Of a stretch of DNA of 64,000 nucleotides, positions 17,765 to 27,905 are shown one piece after another (within the stretch, counting starts at the first letter, position 1; each line of letters opens with the position of its first letter). The DNA is from Alistipes sp. (GTDB taxonomy: Bacteria > Bacteroidota > Bacteroidia > Bacteroidales > Rikenellaceae): assembly GCA_017936685.1 (NCBI GenBank), contig JAGBFA010000010.1, positions 186,001-250,000 of the forward strand, in the 5' to 3' direction. A model generated the notes under the pieces. That model ran no database searches and was not told where the DNA came from. It worked only from the letters and a program-made list of their open reading frames with translations. The translations under genes and the position numbers were made by a program.

Positions 17765-18445
17765 ATGAAACCGCAATTAAAATACATATTATGCGCATGT
17801 TGTTGCGCTCTGGCAGTCAGTGCGTGTTGGAGACCTTCCAATACGTTTTTGCACCACTATAAATCGCCGGGGTATATATGCACATATAACAATCTTAATA
17901 GTATAAAAACATATTCGAACTATACACAAGATCGGCCTGCATTATTGTATATCCATACGGCTTATTATACAGGAGCAGAGGATTATCTTCTATCCGGCGA
18001 TCAAAACTACTATGGCTTGTGTGTCAAATACTCAGACTTAAAGCCTGGCGGGCATGACTGCCACACGGAAGGCGGCGAATTTTTCGGATCAGGGGCTGTC
18101 GCCATTGCCGAAGCAATCGACGAGATACATATAACAAGCTCCGAGGATTGGGACGCAGAACATGCGGCAGGGACATTGCTCGACGATATTTTCTTTGCCG
18201 AGTACGACTCCCACTACCGTTATATCCGCAACAACTACACGGGCGAACCGGTCGAGCATTGCCGCAAGCCTCTGGCGGATATACGGCCGGGTGATATGTA
18301 TCTCGCCCACAAGATTTCATTCAACGCCGAAACATTGCCGACCGTCGCCACGCAACACACCCTCACCGTTGAGTTTCTGCTCGATACCGGAGAGACGGTT
18401 GCCTACGAAGCAGTCGTCGATTTTGCAGAGGCACACAACAATTAA
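17765..18445 (+). CDS. Unknown lipoprotein, C10-associated paralogue 3
   Basis: A 226-residue lipoprotein (signal ending LAVSAC, Cys21). Shared blocks: YYGLCVKYSDLKPGGHDC, HITSSEDWDAEHAAGTLLDDIFF, YTGEPVEHCRKPLADIRPGDMYL and ATQHTLTVEFLLDTGETVAYEAVVDF. It pairs with paralogue 2 in its C-terminal third. It follows paralogue 2 after 58 nt that include the 28-bp palindrome, so its expression may be uncoupled from the first two genes. Function unknown; secreted to the periplasm or cell surface. Confidence 0.8.
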   Translation: MKPQLKYILCACCCALAVSACWRPSNTFLHHYKSPGYICTYNNLNSIKTYSNYTQDRPALLYIHTAYYTGAEDYLLSGDQNYYGLCVKYSDLKPGGHDCHTEGGEFFGSGAVAIAEAIDEIHITSSEDWDAEHAAGTLLDDIFFAEYDSHYRYIRNNYTGEPVEHCRKPLADIRPGDMYLAHKISFNAETLPTVATQHTLTVEFLLDTGETVAYEAVVDFAEAHNN

Positions 18446-18452
18446 CCGAAAT

Positions 18453-19121
18453 ATGAAACGCTGCATTATCATAATCACATTATTGCTGTTGCTGGCTGGG
18501 TGCGAGGTCCGAAAGGTTGGATTTCGGGCTGGATATATATCATGTTATATGTATTTCAATCCCGATGAAATCAACGTAACATACGAATCCGGAACTGTCT
18601 CTATCGAGTTGAGTTCAAGCAATCCCAATCGCGATATATATGTAGACTCGCACAGTTTCGTATTCGGAGACAACCCGCTATTGGCCGAACGCTATTACGC
18701 ATTGTGCGAAAAATTCGGTGACATCAAATCAGACGGATTCGTTTGTTATGATCCGAGTTACAGCATATATCCGTTCGCATGTTTCGAGATCATCAATAGT
18801 GTCTCGATCATCAGCAACAACGATTGGGACACCGAACACCCGGCAGGATCGCTTTTAAACGATATGTTCACAATCACATACTACACCCACTATCCGTATA
18901 TCATTAACGGTTATACGGGAGAACATATCACAGAGGTCACCAAACCTTTATCCGAATTACAAGACGACGAGATGAAGCTGATCCAATATTTCATACATTT
19001 GAGTTGTACCATACCGTCGACCGCAGCGCAACATCATACGCTGACCGTCTCGTTCGACCTCGACACCGACCGCACGGCAACATACTATGTGGAGCTGGAT
19101 TTTGCGGCTACGGAAGCATAG
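18453..19121 (+). CDS. Unknown lipoprotein, C10-associated paralogue 4
   Basis: A 222-residue lipoprotein (signal ending LLLAGC, Cys17). The open frame extends upstream to 18162, but that part overlaps paralogue 3; ATG 18453, 7 nt after its stop and with the same MKRxIII leader as paralogue 1, is the true start. Blocks: YYALCEKFGDIKSDGFVC, ISNNDWDTEHPAGSLLNDMFTI, YTGEHITEVTKPLSELQDDEMKLI and AAQHHTLTVSFDLDTDRTATYYVELDF. First and last genes of the array are closest to each other, as are the two middle ones, which suggests duplication of a pair and divergence. A terminator follows. Confidence 0.82.
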   Translation: MKRCIIIITLLLLLAGCEVRKVGFRAGYISCYMYFNPDEINVTYESGTVSIELSSSNPNRDIYVDSHSFVFGDNPLLAERYYALCEKFGDIKSDGFVCYDPSYSIYPFACFEIINSVSIISNNDWDTEHPAGSLLNDMFTITYYTHYPYIINGYTGEHITEVTKPLSELQDDEMKLIQYFIHLSCTIPSTAAQHHTLTVSFDLDTDRTATYYVELDFAATEA

Positions 19122-19143
19122 CACATATAAAATCCCATAAAAG

Positions 19144-19164
19144 ACTCTCTCGGAAGAGTTTTTT
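19144..19164 (+). terminator. Intrinsic terminator after the lipoprotein array
   Basis: ACTCT and AGAGT pair around a CTCGGA loop, followed by six T. It marks the 3' end of the C10-lipoprotein transcript. Confidence 0.7.
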
Positions 19165-19201
19165 ATAGGCGCACCTAACAAATATTATATTTAACTACGC
19201 C

Positions 19202-19978
19202 ATGAAGAGATCGATTTTGACAATAATGATTCTGCTCTTATGCGGCACTGCGGCCGCACAACAGACAGACCTCTACGGCGCACCTTTCAACAGTCGTCCG
19301 CAAGCGAAAACAGAGTCATACAGACATTACAGGGCGTTGGGTGTCAAGCCGCCCTATGCGCAGCAGCATGAGTTCCGTATAGGATACGGAGTATTGGCCA
19401 CTACCGGCGACGGCGAATCGATCGGCATGCGCACCTCGCCCAATGCCGACCCTGGCAACGAATATCGAAATATATGGTGGCGTTACGACCGTATGGGTTA
19501 CGACGTGCGGCACGGCATGAACGGCTGGCGATGCACCGAAACGGTGAGCATCGGATACCTCTACCACATCAACCGCATGGTGCATGCCGGTGCGACGATA
19601 GCATATTTCGGTGCGAGCGAACGCAGCGCGACGGATCGTGTCCGATACAAGTTCGACTCGTGGGCATTGACAGCCAAACTGCGCTTCGCGTGGTTGTCCC
19701 GCACGGTAAAGATATATTCGGAGATCGGCATAGGCATGGGCATAGGACGCTTCTCGCGCGCCAAAGCCGATATATTGCATAGCCATCAATGGGTATTGGA
19801 TATAACCGGATTCGGCATCTCGGCAGGCAACAGGCTGTTCTGGTACGGCGAGATAGGCTGGGGTGCAAACGGCCTGTTGCGCACGGGCATAGGGTTCCGA
19901 TTCGTCACCCGCAAGGCCAAAGCACGTGCCGAAGCAGAAACGGCGCGGCGAATCGCCGAACGCGCAGTCGCACACTGA
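19202..19978 (+). CDS. Predicted outer-membrane beta-barrel protein
   Basis: A 258-residue protein with a signal peptide (MKRSILTIMILLLCGTAAAQQ, cleaved after AAA). The rest alternates amphipathic strands and turns (EFRIGYGVLAT, ETVSIGYLYHI, MVHAGATIAYFGASE, WALTAKLRFAWLS, VKIYSEIGIGMGIG, LFWYGEIGWGANGLLRTGIGFRFV), as in eight- to ten-strand outer-membrane barrels. A charged alanine-arginine tail (RKAKARAEAETARRIAERAVAH) follows the last strand, which is unusual. No family name is recognised. It is separated from the lipoprotein array by a terminator, so a link to it is only positional. Confidence 0.72.
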   Translation: MKRSILTIMILLLCGTAAAQQTDLYGAPFNSRPQAKTESYRHYRALGVKPPYAQQHEFRIGYGVLATTGDGESIGMRTSPNADPGNEYRNIWWRYDRMGYDVRHGMNGWRCTETVSIGYLYHINRMVHAGATIAYFGASERSATDRVRYKFDSWALTAKLRFAWLSRTVKIYSEIGIGMGIGRFSRAKADILHSHQWVLDITGFGISAGNRLFWYGEIGWGANGLLRTGIGFRFVTRKAKARAEAETARRIAERAVAH

Positions 19979-20095
19979 CGCAAGCGGCCGCCCGACGGAG
20001 TATCGCAAATAGCATCGGCCGCCGCCGTGTGCGGCCGCGCTCGTCGGGAGTGCATATCTTTTATGGTTTTGTGTGGAATTGTCGCTATTTTTTCG

Positions 20096-20103
20096 TACTT
20101 TTG
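20096..20103 (+). promoter_or_regulatory. -7 box of typA
   Basis: TACTTTTG, 21 nt before ATG 20125. A TTTG lies 24 nt upstream of the box, longer spacing than usual. Confidence 0.45.
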
Positions 20104-20124
20104 CCGCGATAAAACAATGAAGAT

Positions 20125-21927
<1,803 letters not shown>

Positions 21928-21960
21928 CGCTCGAATAATTCAATACATAACGTATTTATC

Positions 21961-22428
21961 ATGGATAAGAAGATAGGTATCGCCTGCGACCATGCGGGCT
22001 ACGAGATGAAGGAGTTTTTAGTCGGCTACCTCGGCAGCAAGGGATTCGATGTCATGGATTTCGGCACCGACTCGCCCGAGAGCGTCGATTATCCCGATTA
22101 TGCCCACCCGTTGGCCGATGCCGTCGAGAGCGGCGAGCTGTCGCGTGGCATAGGCCTGTGCGGCTCGGGCGAGGGCATATCGATGACTCTCAACAAACAC
22201 CAGGGCATACGTGCGGCACTGAGCTGGACTCCCGAGATAGCCCGTCTGTCGCGCCAGCACAACGACTCCAACGTGTTGGTGCTGCCGGCACGCTTCATCG
22301 ACAACGACGAGGCCATGGCCATAGTCAACGAGTGGCTCGCAACAGAGTTCGAGGGCGGCCGTCACCAGCGTCGCATAGAGAAGATGCCGGTGGAGGCTTG
22401 GCGCAATGCCCAGCAGCGCAACGACTGA
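21961..22428 (+). CDS. rpiB: Ribose-5-phosphate isomerase B
   Basis: A 155-residue cytoplasmic enzyme of the pentose phosphate pathway that interconverts ribose 5-phosphate and ribulose 5-phosphate. The N-terminal IGIACDHAGYEMKEF, DSVDYPDYAHPLA-type segment (SVDYPDYAHPLADAV) and GIGLCGSGEGISMTLNKHQGIRAAL carry the phosphate-binding and catalytic Cys/His residues of the RpiB/LacAB family. The end (RHQRRIEKM) is typical. Co-transcription with typA is likely. Confidence 0.96.
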   Translation: MDKKIGIACDHAGYEMKEFLVGYLGSKGFDVMDFGTDSPESVDYPDYAHPLADAVESGELSRGIGLCGSGEGISMTLNKHQGIRAALSWTPEIARLSRQHNDSNVLVLPARFIDNDEAMAIVNEWLATEFEGGRHQRRIEKMPVEAWRNAQQRND

Positions 22429-22449
22429 CGCACTATCTGCGCACAGCAT

Positions 22450-22485
22450 AAAAAAGGATCGTCTGCCGACAGACGATCCTTTTTT
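22450..22485. terminator. Bidirectional intrinsic terminator
   Basis: AAAAAAGGATCGTCTG pairs perfectly with CAGACGATCCTTTTTT around CCGA. It can stop rpiB on the plus strand and the converging cysteine hydrolase on the minus strand. Confidence 0.9.
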
Positions 22486-22504
22486 ATGTGCCCTCCGGCA
22501 GCCG

Positions 22505-23056
22505 CTACAACATCTCGATCAACTCCTCGTTGGTATAGGCATAGGCACCGTAGCAGGTCTTCAAATAGGCAAGACCCGAGAGATAATCCTCCTCGGTGAA
22601 CGAGTCGGTCGCCTGCTTTGCCACAACCACGTCGTAACCCAGACAATAGGCATCGGCAGAGGTGTGACGCACGCACATGTGAGTGTGCAGACCCGTCATG
22701 ATGACGGTCTTAACACCCAACTCGCGCAACAGTATATCCAGATCGGTCTGGAAGAAACCGCTGTAACGACGCTTAGGAACCACATAATCGGCAGCCGACA
22801 ATTTCAGTTCGGGAATCACCTCGGCACCCTCGGTACCTGCTATGGCATGGTCGCCCCAAAGTTTGAGTTCGCGATCGATGCCCGCTACGTGCGCATCATT
22901 GCAGAAGATCACAGGCACACCCGCCTTGCGCGCAGCATCAAGCAGTTCGGCCGTCGCCGGAACTATCGCCTTGCCGCGGTCACAGGCCAAGGCACCGGTA
23001 ACGAAGTCGTTGAGCATATCGACGACCAGCACGGCCGCATTTTCCAGTTTTTTCAT
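22505..23056 (-). CDS. Isochorismatase-family cysteine hydrolase
   Basis: A 183-residue cytoplasmic hydrolase, start taken at 23056 (MKKLENAAVLVVDML); the frame runs to 23089 but a -7 box at 23101-23108 would leave no leader for that start. The catalytic triad of the family is visible: Asp in VVDMLNDF, Lys in VPKRRYSGF and Cys in THMCVRHTS after the cis-peptide GLHTH. The family includes nicotinamidase, pyrazinamidase and isochorismatase; the size and the metal-site-like ND..H segment (CNDAH) suggest an amidase of the nicotinamidase type, but the substrate is not certain. Confidence 0.88.
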   Translation of the reverse strand: MKKLENAAVLVVDMLNDFVTGALACDRGKAIVPATAELLDAARKAGVPVIFCNDAHVAGIDRELKLWGDHAIAGTEGAEVIPELKLSAADYVVPKRRYSGFFQTDLDILLRELGVKTVIMTGLHTHMCVRHTSADAYCLGYDVVVAKQATDSFTEEDYLSGLAYLKTCYGAYAYTNEELIEML

Positions 23057-23100
23057 TTTTTCGACAATCAGTAAAAATGTTTTACACAAGAATTATCGCG

Positions 23101-23108
23101 CAAATGTA
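23101..23108 (-). promoter_or_regulatory. -7 box of the cysteine hydrolase
   Basis: TACATTTG on the minus strand, 44 nt before ATG 23056. It supports that start over the one at 23089. Confidence 0.5.
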
Positions 23109-23183
23109 ACAAAATATTTCACTGCATGACACCCCCGCGCACGAAAAATAATGCGAGTATGGCGACTGACGGCTTGTCGTCCA

Positions 23184-23534
23184 CACTGTCACTCCGAGGG
23201 AGGGCATTGCCCGACCGCGGGAGTCTTCACACATTGCTGTCACTCCGAGGGAAGGCACATGCCCGACCGTGGGAGTCTCTTCGCACAACCTGTCACTCCG
23301 AGGAGCCAAAGGCGACGTGGGAGTCTCGCAGGCGGGAGCAATGTTTGGTGCGTGAAGGTTTACTGACCAAGAGAGAGATTCTCACGTCGGACGTTCCGTC
23401 CTCCTCAGAATGACAGAACAACGTGTCATTCTGAACGCAGTGAAGAATCTGGTTATGGTAGAATGGGCATATCGGCCTCGCACATAGTCCCCAACCAGAT
23501 TCTTCGCTACATTTCATTCCGCTCAGAATGACAT
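23184..23534. repeat. Family A hairpin cluster, copy 4
   Basis: Three H-type hairpins in a row with different apical stems (GGGCA/TGCCC; GGCA/TGCC; GCC/GGC), one L-type (GGACG/CGTCC) and an M-type pair. With family B copy 5 it fills the 650-bp gap before rny. Confidence 0.85.
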
Positions 23535-23551
23535 AGCTGTGTGAATAGTCT

Positions 23552-23692
23552 CCAAAGAACCACAACCCTCTTTTTCGTCAAAAGCGGTTAGTTGCAACGC
23601 GCAACGAAAATTGCCCGGATAGGCTGTACTTAGCGTACTGCCTATTCGGGCAATCGAGCGAGCGGAAGCAAATGACCGCTTTTCACGAAAAA
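23552..23692. repeat. Family B long hairpin, copy 5
   Basis: Cleanest copy: outer TTTTTCGTCAAAAGCGGT against ACCGCTTTTCACGAAAAA, inner TTGCCCGGATAGGC against GCCTATTCGGGCAA. It ends 11 nt from the stop of rny. Confidence 0.88.
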
Positions 23693-23703
23693 GTCAAAAA
23701 GAG

Positions 23704-25233
23704 TTACTTGGCGTAAGATATAGAACGAGTCTCTCGAATCACGGTGATCTTCACCTGACCGGGGTAGGTCATCTCGTCCTGTATCTTCTTGGCTATGTCG
23801 TGCGACAACGACTCGGACTCCTGATCGGAGAGCTTGTCGGCACCGACGATAACGCGCAGCTCGCGACCGGCCTGTATGGCGTAGGTCTTGACAACGCCCG
23901 GGTATGAGAGCGCGATATCCTCCATCTCTTTCAGACGCTTGATATACGACTCGACCACCTCGCGACGAGCACCGGGGCGTGCGCCCGATATGGCGTCGCA
24001 GACCTGAATGATGGGGGCTATGAGCGAGGTCATCTCCACCTCGTCGTGGTGAGCACCGATGGCATTGCATACGTCGGGTTTCTCCTTGTATTTCTCGGCG
24101 AGCTTCATACCGATGATTGCGTGCGGCAGTTCGGGTTCGTCGTCGGGCACCTTGCCTATATCGTGCAACAGACCGGCACGGCGTGCAGACTTGGGATTAA
24201 GACCCAGCTCCGAAGCCATGATACCTGCGAGGTTGGCCGTCTCGCGGGCGTGCTGCAACAGGTTCTGGCCGTATGACGAACGATATTTCATCTTACCTAT
24301 CAGGCGCACCAGCTCGGGGTGCAGGCCATGTATACCCAGATCGATGGCCGTGCGTTTGCCGACCTCGACGATCTCCTCCTCGATCTGCTTCTTGACCTTG
24401 GCCACGACCTCCTCGATGCGTGCGGGGTGGATACGGCCGTCGGTGACGAGCTGATGCAGTGCCAGACGCGCTATCTCGCGGCGCACGGGATCGAAGCCGC
24501 TGAGGATAATGGCCTCGGGCGTGTCGTCGACGATGATCTCGATGCCCGTAGCAGCCTCCAAAGCGCGGATATTACGGCCTTCGCGGCCGATGATGCGTCC
24601 CTTGACCTCGTCGGAATCGATGTTGAACACCGTCACGGCATTCTCGATGGCCGTCTCGGTAGCCACACGCTGGATCGATGCCACCACGATGCGCTTAGCC
24701 TCCTTGGTCGCCGTCAGCTTGGCCTCCTCGATGGTCTCGCTGATATACGCTGCGGCATCGGCCTTGGCCTCGCCCTTCATGTTCTCGATCAAGATGTTCT
24801 TGGCCTCTTCGGAACTCATGCCCGAGATCTGCTCCAAACGAGAGTTCTGCTCCTTGATGATGGCGGCAAGCTCCTCCTTGCGGCTCTGCATCGTGGCCAT
24901 CTGGGCGTCCATCTGCTCGCGCACGCGGTCATTCTCGGCGCACTTTTTATCCAGTTCGCGCTCCTTATGCTGCAAGTTGGCCTCCAACTGCTTGGCGCGC
25001 TGCTCGCTCTGAGAGAGCTTCTGGTTGCGCTCGTTGACCTGACGGTCGTGCTCGCTTTTAAGCTGGATAAACTTCTCCTTGGCTTGGAGGATCTTCTCCT
25101 TCTTTATCATTTCGCCGTCTGCAACAGCCTTCTCGACGATCGACTTCGAACGAGCCTTCACGCCGAAGAATGCCGCCAGGCCACCGATGACGGCACCTGC
25201 TATGGCAGCGACAATCAATATTACAGTATTCAT
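23704..25233 (-). CDS. rny: Ribonuclease Y
   Basis: A 509-residue membrane-anchored endoribonuclease that starts mRNA decay. Start taken at ATG 25233 ([18 protein letters not shown], the membrane anchor), as in the family; the frame opens 18 codons earlier. Residues about 30-170 form a long charged coiled coil, followed by a KH domain ([19 protein letters not shown] near 215-235) and an HD domain with the catalytic HD in [12 protein letters not shown] and later HHDEVE. The start is separated by a GH109 gene and the 6S-like RNA from zapA. Its 3' untranslated region starts with a family B hairpin. Confidence 0.96.
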   Translation of the reverse strand: MNTVILIVAAIAGAVIGGLAAFFGVKARSKSIVEKAVADGEMIKKEKILQAKEKFIQLKSEHDRQVNERNQKLSQSEQRAKQLEANLQHKERELDKKCAENDRVREQMDAQMATMQSRKEELAAIIKEQNSRLEQISGMSSEEAKNILIENMKGEAKADAAAYISETIEEAKLTATKEAKRIVVASIQRVATETAIENAVTVFNIDSDEVKGRIIGREGRNIRALEAATGIEIIVDDTPEAIILSGFDPVRREIARLALHQLVTDGRIHPARIEEVVAKVKKQIEEEIVEVGKRTAIDLGIHGLHPELVRLIGKMKYRSSYGQNLLQHARETANLAGIMASELGLNPKSARRAGLLHDIGKVPDDEPELPHAIIGMKLAEKYKEKPDVCNAIGAHHDEVEMTSLIAPIIQVCDAISGARPGARREVVESYIKRLKEMEDIALSYPGVVKTYAIQAGRELRVIVGADKLSDQESESLSHDIAKKIQDEMTYPGQVKITVIRETRSISYAK

Positions 25234-25346
25234 ATTATAGAATATTTGGTTAATAAATAGTGTTTTCCAATAGTTCGTACTCTTCAATTACATGTCTCGC
25301 CCCAACGATGCTTCGACAGCTCCGTGCCGCCTAAGCCGCCGGCATG

Positions 25347-26750
25347 TCACTCGCGGCACGACTCCACCGTAGCGTGACGATAGCCGTCGATCTTGTTCCA
25401 GTCGCCGCGCGTAAAGTCGGGCACGGCCACCGGCATGCTGCCGTGTTCGAGCGATATGGCCGTTAGGGCACCTATGGCCGACCACTCGGCGGCATCGTAG
25501 ACGTCCTGGTCCAGTGGCAGGCCGTTGCGCAGGCAATATACGAGACGGTAATCCATGATGAAATCCATGCCTCCGTGACCTCCGACCTTGCGTGCCATCT
25601 GCTCGATATCCTCGACGATCGGGTGCTTGTAGCGAGCCATGATCTCCTGTTTGGCCGTCTCGGAGATGAATCCGTGAGAGGAGAGGTTCTCGTGATCGGG
25701 CAGCTCCGACGAGAGACGATCCTCGCGGAACACATACCCTTCGACGGGATATTTGTTGGCAAAGCCCTCAGTGCCCGTCAGCTGGTACATACGGCTGTAC
25801 GGACGCGGCGTATAGACGTTGTGTTGCAGTTGGATCGTGCGGCCGTTGACCGTCTTGATCAGCGTCAGCGTGTGGTCGCCGTTGGCGAAGCTGTCGACGC
25901 CCATCTTCTCGCGAGCCAGTTGCAGGCCGTTGACCGAGGGTGTATCCATCGCCACGAGGTAGTCCATGCGGTCGCCGCGATGTATATCGAGCAGCTGGCA
26001 TGCGGGGCCGAGGCCGTGAGTGGCATAGACATCGCCGCGGTGCTGCTGGTTGAAATCGAGTCGCCAGTTACCCTCGTAGTAGTCCCAGAACTCCTCCAAA
26101 TTGTGGATATACGAACCCTCGACATGGAGTATATCGCCGAACAAGCCGTGCTGCGCCATGTTGAGCGTCGTCAACTCGAAAAAGTCGTAGACGCAGTTTT
26201 CGAGCATCATGCAGTGACGCTGCGTGCGCTCGGCCGTATCGACTAACTGCCAGCACTCTTCGAGCGTTGTGGCTGCCGGCACCTCCACGGCCACATGTTT
26301 GCCCTGCTCCATAGCATAGAGTGCCATCGGCACATGCGTCTGCCACGGGGTGCAGATATAGACCAGGTCGATATCGTCGCGGCGGCACAGCTCGCGCCAG
26401 CCCTCCTCGCCGTCGTATGCGGCCGCCATGGGGAACCCACGGCGGGAGAGTATCTCCTGCGCACGCTCCACGCGGTCGGCATGCAGGTCGCACAGGGCAC
26501 GTATCGACACACCGTCGATATAGGTGAAACGCTCCACCGCTCCCGGGCCGCGCATGCCCAGTCCGATGAATCCCACACGCACCGTATCGAGCGGCGCGGT
26601 GCGCAGTCCCAGCACAGAGTGCTGCCCCTCGGCACGCGGAGGCGTATCGGTTACGATCGGCCCTCCGTCCGCCTCGCTCGCTCCGCCGCAAGCGGCCACA
26701 AGAAGCGATACGGCCAAAGCGCACAATCCGAAAAATCTTCTATACAACAT
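25347..26750 (-). CDS. GH109-family glycosidase lipoprotein (Gfo/Idh/MocA fold)
   Basis: A 467-residue lipoprotein (signal ending LLVAAC, Cys21). From residue 57 it has the Rossmann fold RVGFIGLGMRGPGAVERF and then the block YATHGLGPACQLLDIHRGDRMDYLVAMDT, HTLTLIKTVNGRTIQLQHN and PRPYSRMYQLTGTEGFANKYPVEGY. These match my memory of GH109 alpha-N-acetylgalactosaminidases, which use tightly bound NAD in a redox-assisted hydrolysis; in gut Bacteroidota they act on mucin and blood-group A glycans. It should work in the periplasm or on the surface. It sits between the 6S-like RNA and rny, 113 nt before rny. Confidence 0.88.
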   Translation of the reverse strand: MLYRRFFGLCALAVSLLVAACGGASEADGGPIVTDTPPRAEGQHSVLGLRTAPLDTVRVGFIGLGMRGPGAVERFTYIDGVSIRALCDLHADRVERAQEILSRRGFPMAAAYDGEEGWRELCRRDDIDLVYICTPWQTHVPMALYAMEQGKHVAVEVPAATTLEECWQLVDTAERTQRHCMMLENCVYDFFELTTLNMAQHGLFGDILHVEGSYIHNLEEFWDYYEGNWRLDFNQQHRGDVYATHGLGPACQLLDIHRGDRMDYLVAMDTPSVNGLQLAREKMGVDSFANGDHTLTLIKTVNGRTIQLQHNVYTPRPYSRMYQLTGTEGFANKYPVEGYVFREDRLSSELPDHENLSSHGFISETAKQEIMARYKHPIVEDIEQMARKVGGHGGMDFIMDYRLVYCLRNGLPLDQDVYDAAEWSAIGALTAISLEHGSMPVAVPDFTRGDWNKIDGYRHATVESCRE

Positions 26751-26865
26751 AATAAATCACACGTTTAATTCATATTCCCGCACCTTTCTATTCGTCGCCG
26801 CAAACCGAGACATGCGTTACTCCGCAGTGGTCGGTCAACGAAAAAGCCGGCACGATTATATACAT

Positions 26866-27040
26866 AAAAAATCCCGCAAAGACCCCTTTTCTTGTTTGAC
26901 GAATCCGCAGATCTGTCATAAGTGGGATTCCGAAGCACGCAATCTTCCAACGGTGCCCGACGGACACACCCTCGCAAGCGAGGGTCAAGGCCTGATTTTG
27001 TGACTCTTCGAGAGTTGTCCCAATGTAGTTTAATTGTGCA
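26866..27040 (-). ncRNA. ssrS: Structured RNA, probably 6S RNA
   Basis: On the minus strand this ~175-nt stretch folds as one long hairpin with internal bubbles: CGAACTGCA (27037-27045) with TGCGGATTCG (26900-26909), CAT with ATG, GGGA with TCCC, CGAAG with CTTCG, and an apical ACCCTCGC/GCGAGGGT (26968-26985) around TT. A large bubble separates the CGAAG stem from the apical hairpin. A -7 box TAGCTTTG (27046-27053) is just upstream and a T6 run ends it. Size, fold and place after zapA agree with 6S RNA, which binds RNA polymerase in stationary phase. A covariance-model search was not possible. The rest of the 26.75-27.21 kb gap has two more hairpins (GTCGGG/CCCGAC at 27101-27120; GATCTAT/ATAGATC at 27060-27078). 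Confidence 0.68.
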
Positions 27041-27212
27041 GTTCGCAAAGCTATAAGGGATCTATGCGGGATAGATCTCATCAATCCATGTAAAGAACCT
27101 CTGTCGGGAATCCGCCCGACAATCCGTCGAACCGGCCGCACCGCACCCCGATCCACGGGATACCCTACTCACGCCGTCCGCCGTCCACAGCGGCGCGGTC
27201 ATGCCGCCGCCG

Positions 27213-27494
27213 TCAACGCATATACTTGTCCAGCCGTGCCGCCAAATCCTCGATGGCACGAGTATCGGCATCGTCAAACCGGCCTTTATGCTCAGTGCTC
27301 AGAGCCAAAATAGAGTAACGCAACGCCGCCATGGCCACGCAATCGTTCAGCTTGAACGACGGCACCTTAGCAAACTCCTTGATCTTGTCATTGAGCCGGC
27401 GGGCTGCCTCGCGATACAACTCCTCCTTCTCCGAGTCGACCGACATCGGATAGGACTTGCCTGCTATCGAAAGAGTTATGTTGAGTTTTGCCAT
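27213..27494 (-). CDS. zapA: Cell division protein ZapA
   Basis: A 93-residue cytoplasmic protein that bundles FtsZ. It has the ZapA beginning (LNITLSIAGKSYPMSVDSEKEELYREAARRLNDKI) and a helical second half (ALRYSILALSTE). It lies 24 nt after a small coiled-coil gene, in the arrangement common in Bacteroidota upstream of 6S RNA and rny. The C-terminal coiled coil is short compared with E. coli ZapA, as usual in this phylum. Confidence 0.9.
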   Translation of the reverse strand: MAKLNITLSIAGKSYPMSVDSEKEELYREAARRLNDKIKEFAKVPSFKLNDCVAMAALRYSILALSTEHKGRFDDADTRAIEDLAARLDKYMR

Positions 27495-27518
27495 AACGCT
27501 ACCCTATTATAAAACAAG

Positions 27519-27812
27519 TTATTCGGCCTTATCGAGCATGGCAATGCATTTGTCAACCTCCCGCAATAAACTGTTGACACGCACTCTGGCACGCTCCCTG
27601 TCGCCGCTCTTACCGCTAAGCCCCAGCCCCAGCTCCATGCTCTTGACCCGAATATCGAGCTCACGCAGACGCTGTTTCAATGTCCTGTTCTCGGCAGCGA
27701 GTTCGTCACGCTCGGCTACAAGCGTGCGGCAATCGGCACTTATGCGCCGATGGTCCTCGATAAGTCTCTCAACCTGAGCCGTCAGATGGGACACGATCTG
27801 TTTATCAACCAT
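27519..27812 (-). CDS. Small coiled-coil protein, ZapB-like
   Basis: A 97-residue protein that is almost wholly coiled coil (heptads in TAQVERLIEDHRRISADCRTLVAERDELAAENRTLKQRLRELDIRVKSMELG), followed by a short helical tail with VNSLLREVDKCIAMLDKAE. It directly precedes zapA and shares a promoter with it. By size, coiled coil and place it could be the functional partner of ZapA, as ZapB is in proteobacteria, but homology is not shown. Confidence 0.8.
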   Translation of the reverse strand: MVDKQIVSHLTAQVERLIEDHRRISADCRTLVAERDELAAENRTLKQRLRELDIRVKSMELGLGLSGKSGDRERARVRVNSLLREVDKCIAMLDKAE

Positions 27813-27847
27813 AAATCAAGCAGCGGTAATAATACAATATATCGATC

Positions 27848-27878
27848 CAAAGATAATGATTTTCCGGCAAACGGCAAA
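27848..27878 (-). promoter_or_regulatory. Promoter of the coiled-coil gene and zapA
   Basis: Minus strand TTTG (27875-27878), 19-nt spacer, TATCTTTG (27848-27855), 35 nt before the start codon. Confidence 0.65.
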
Positions 27879-27905
27879 ATATTTCGCCGTTATCGGAGAA
27901 TAATA

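Noticed and set aside
18162-18452. N-terminal extension of lipoprotein paralogue 4
   Set aside because: It overlaps paralogue 3 out of frame; the lipoprotein signal begins at ATG 18453.
22406-23074. Open frame of 222 codons opposite the cysteine hydrolase
   Set aside because: Antisense shadow of a gene with a recognised catalytic triad; it also runs through the bidirectional terminator.
26788-27156. Open frames over the 6S-like RNA on both strands
   Set aside because: Low-complexity translation without family resemblance, and the region has a conserved-looking RNA fold instead.
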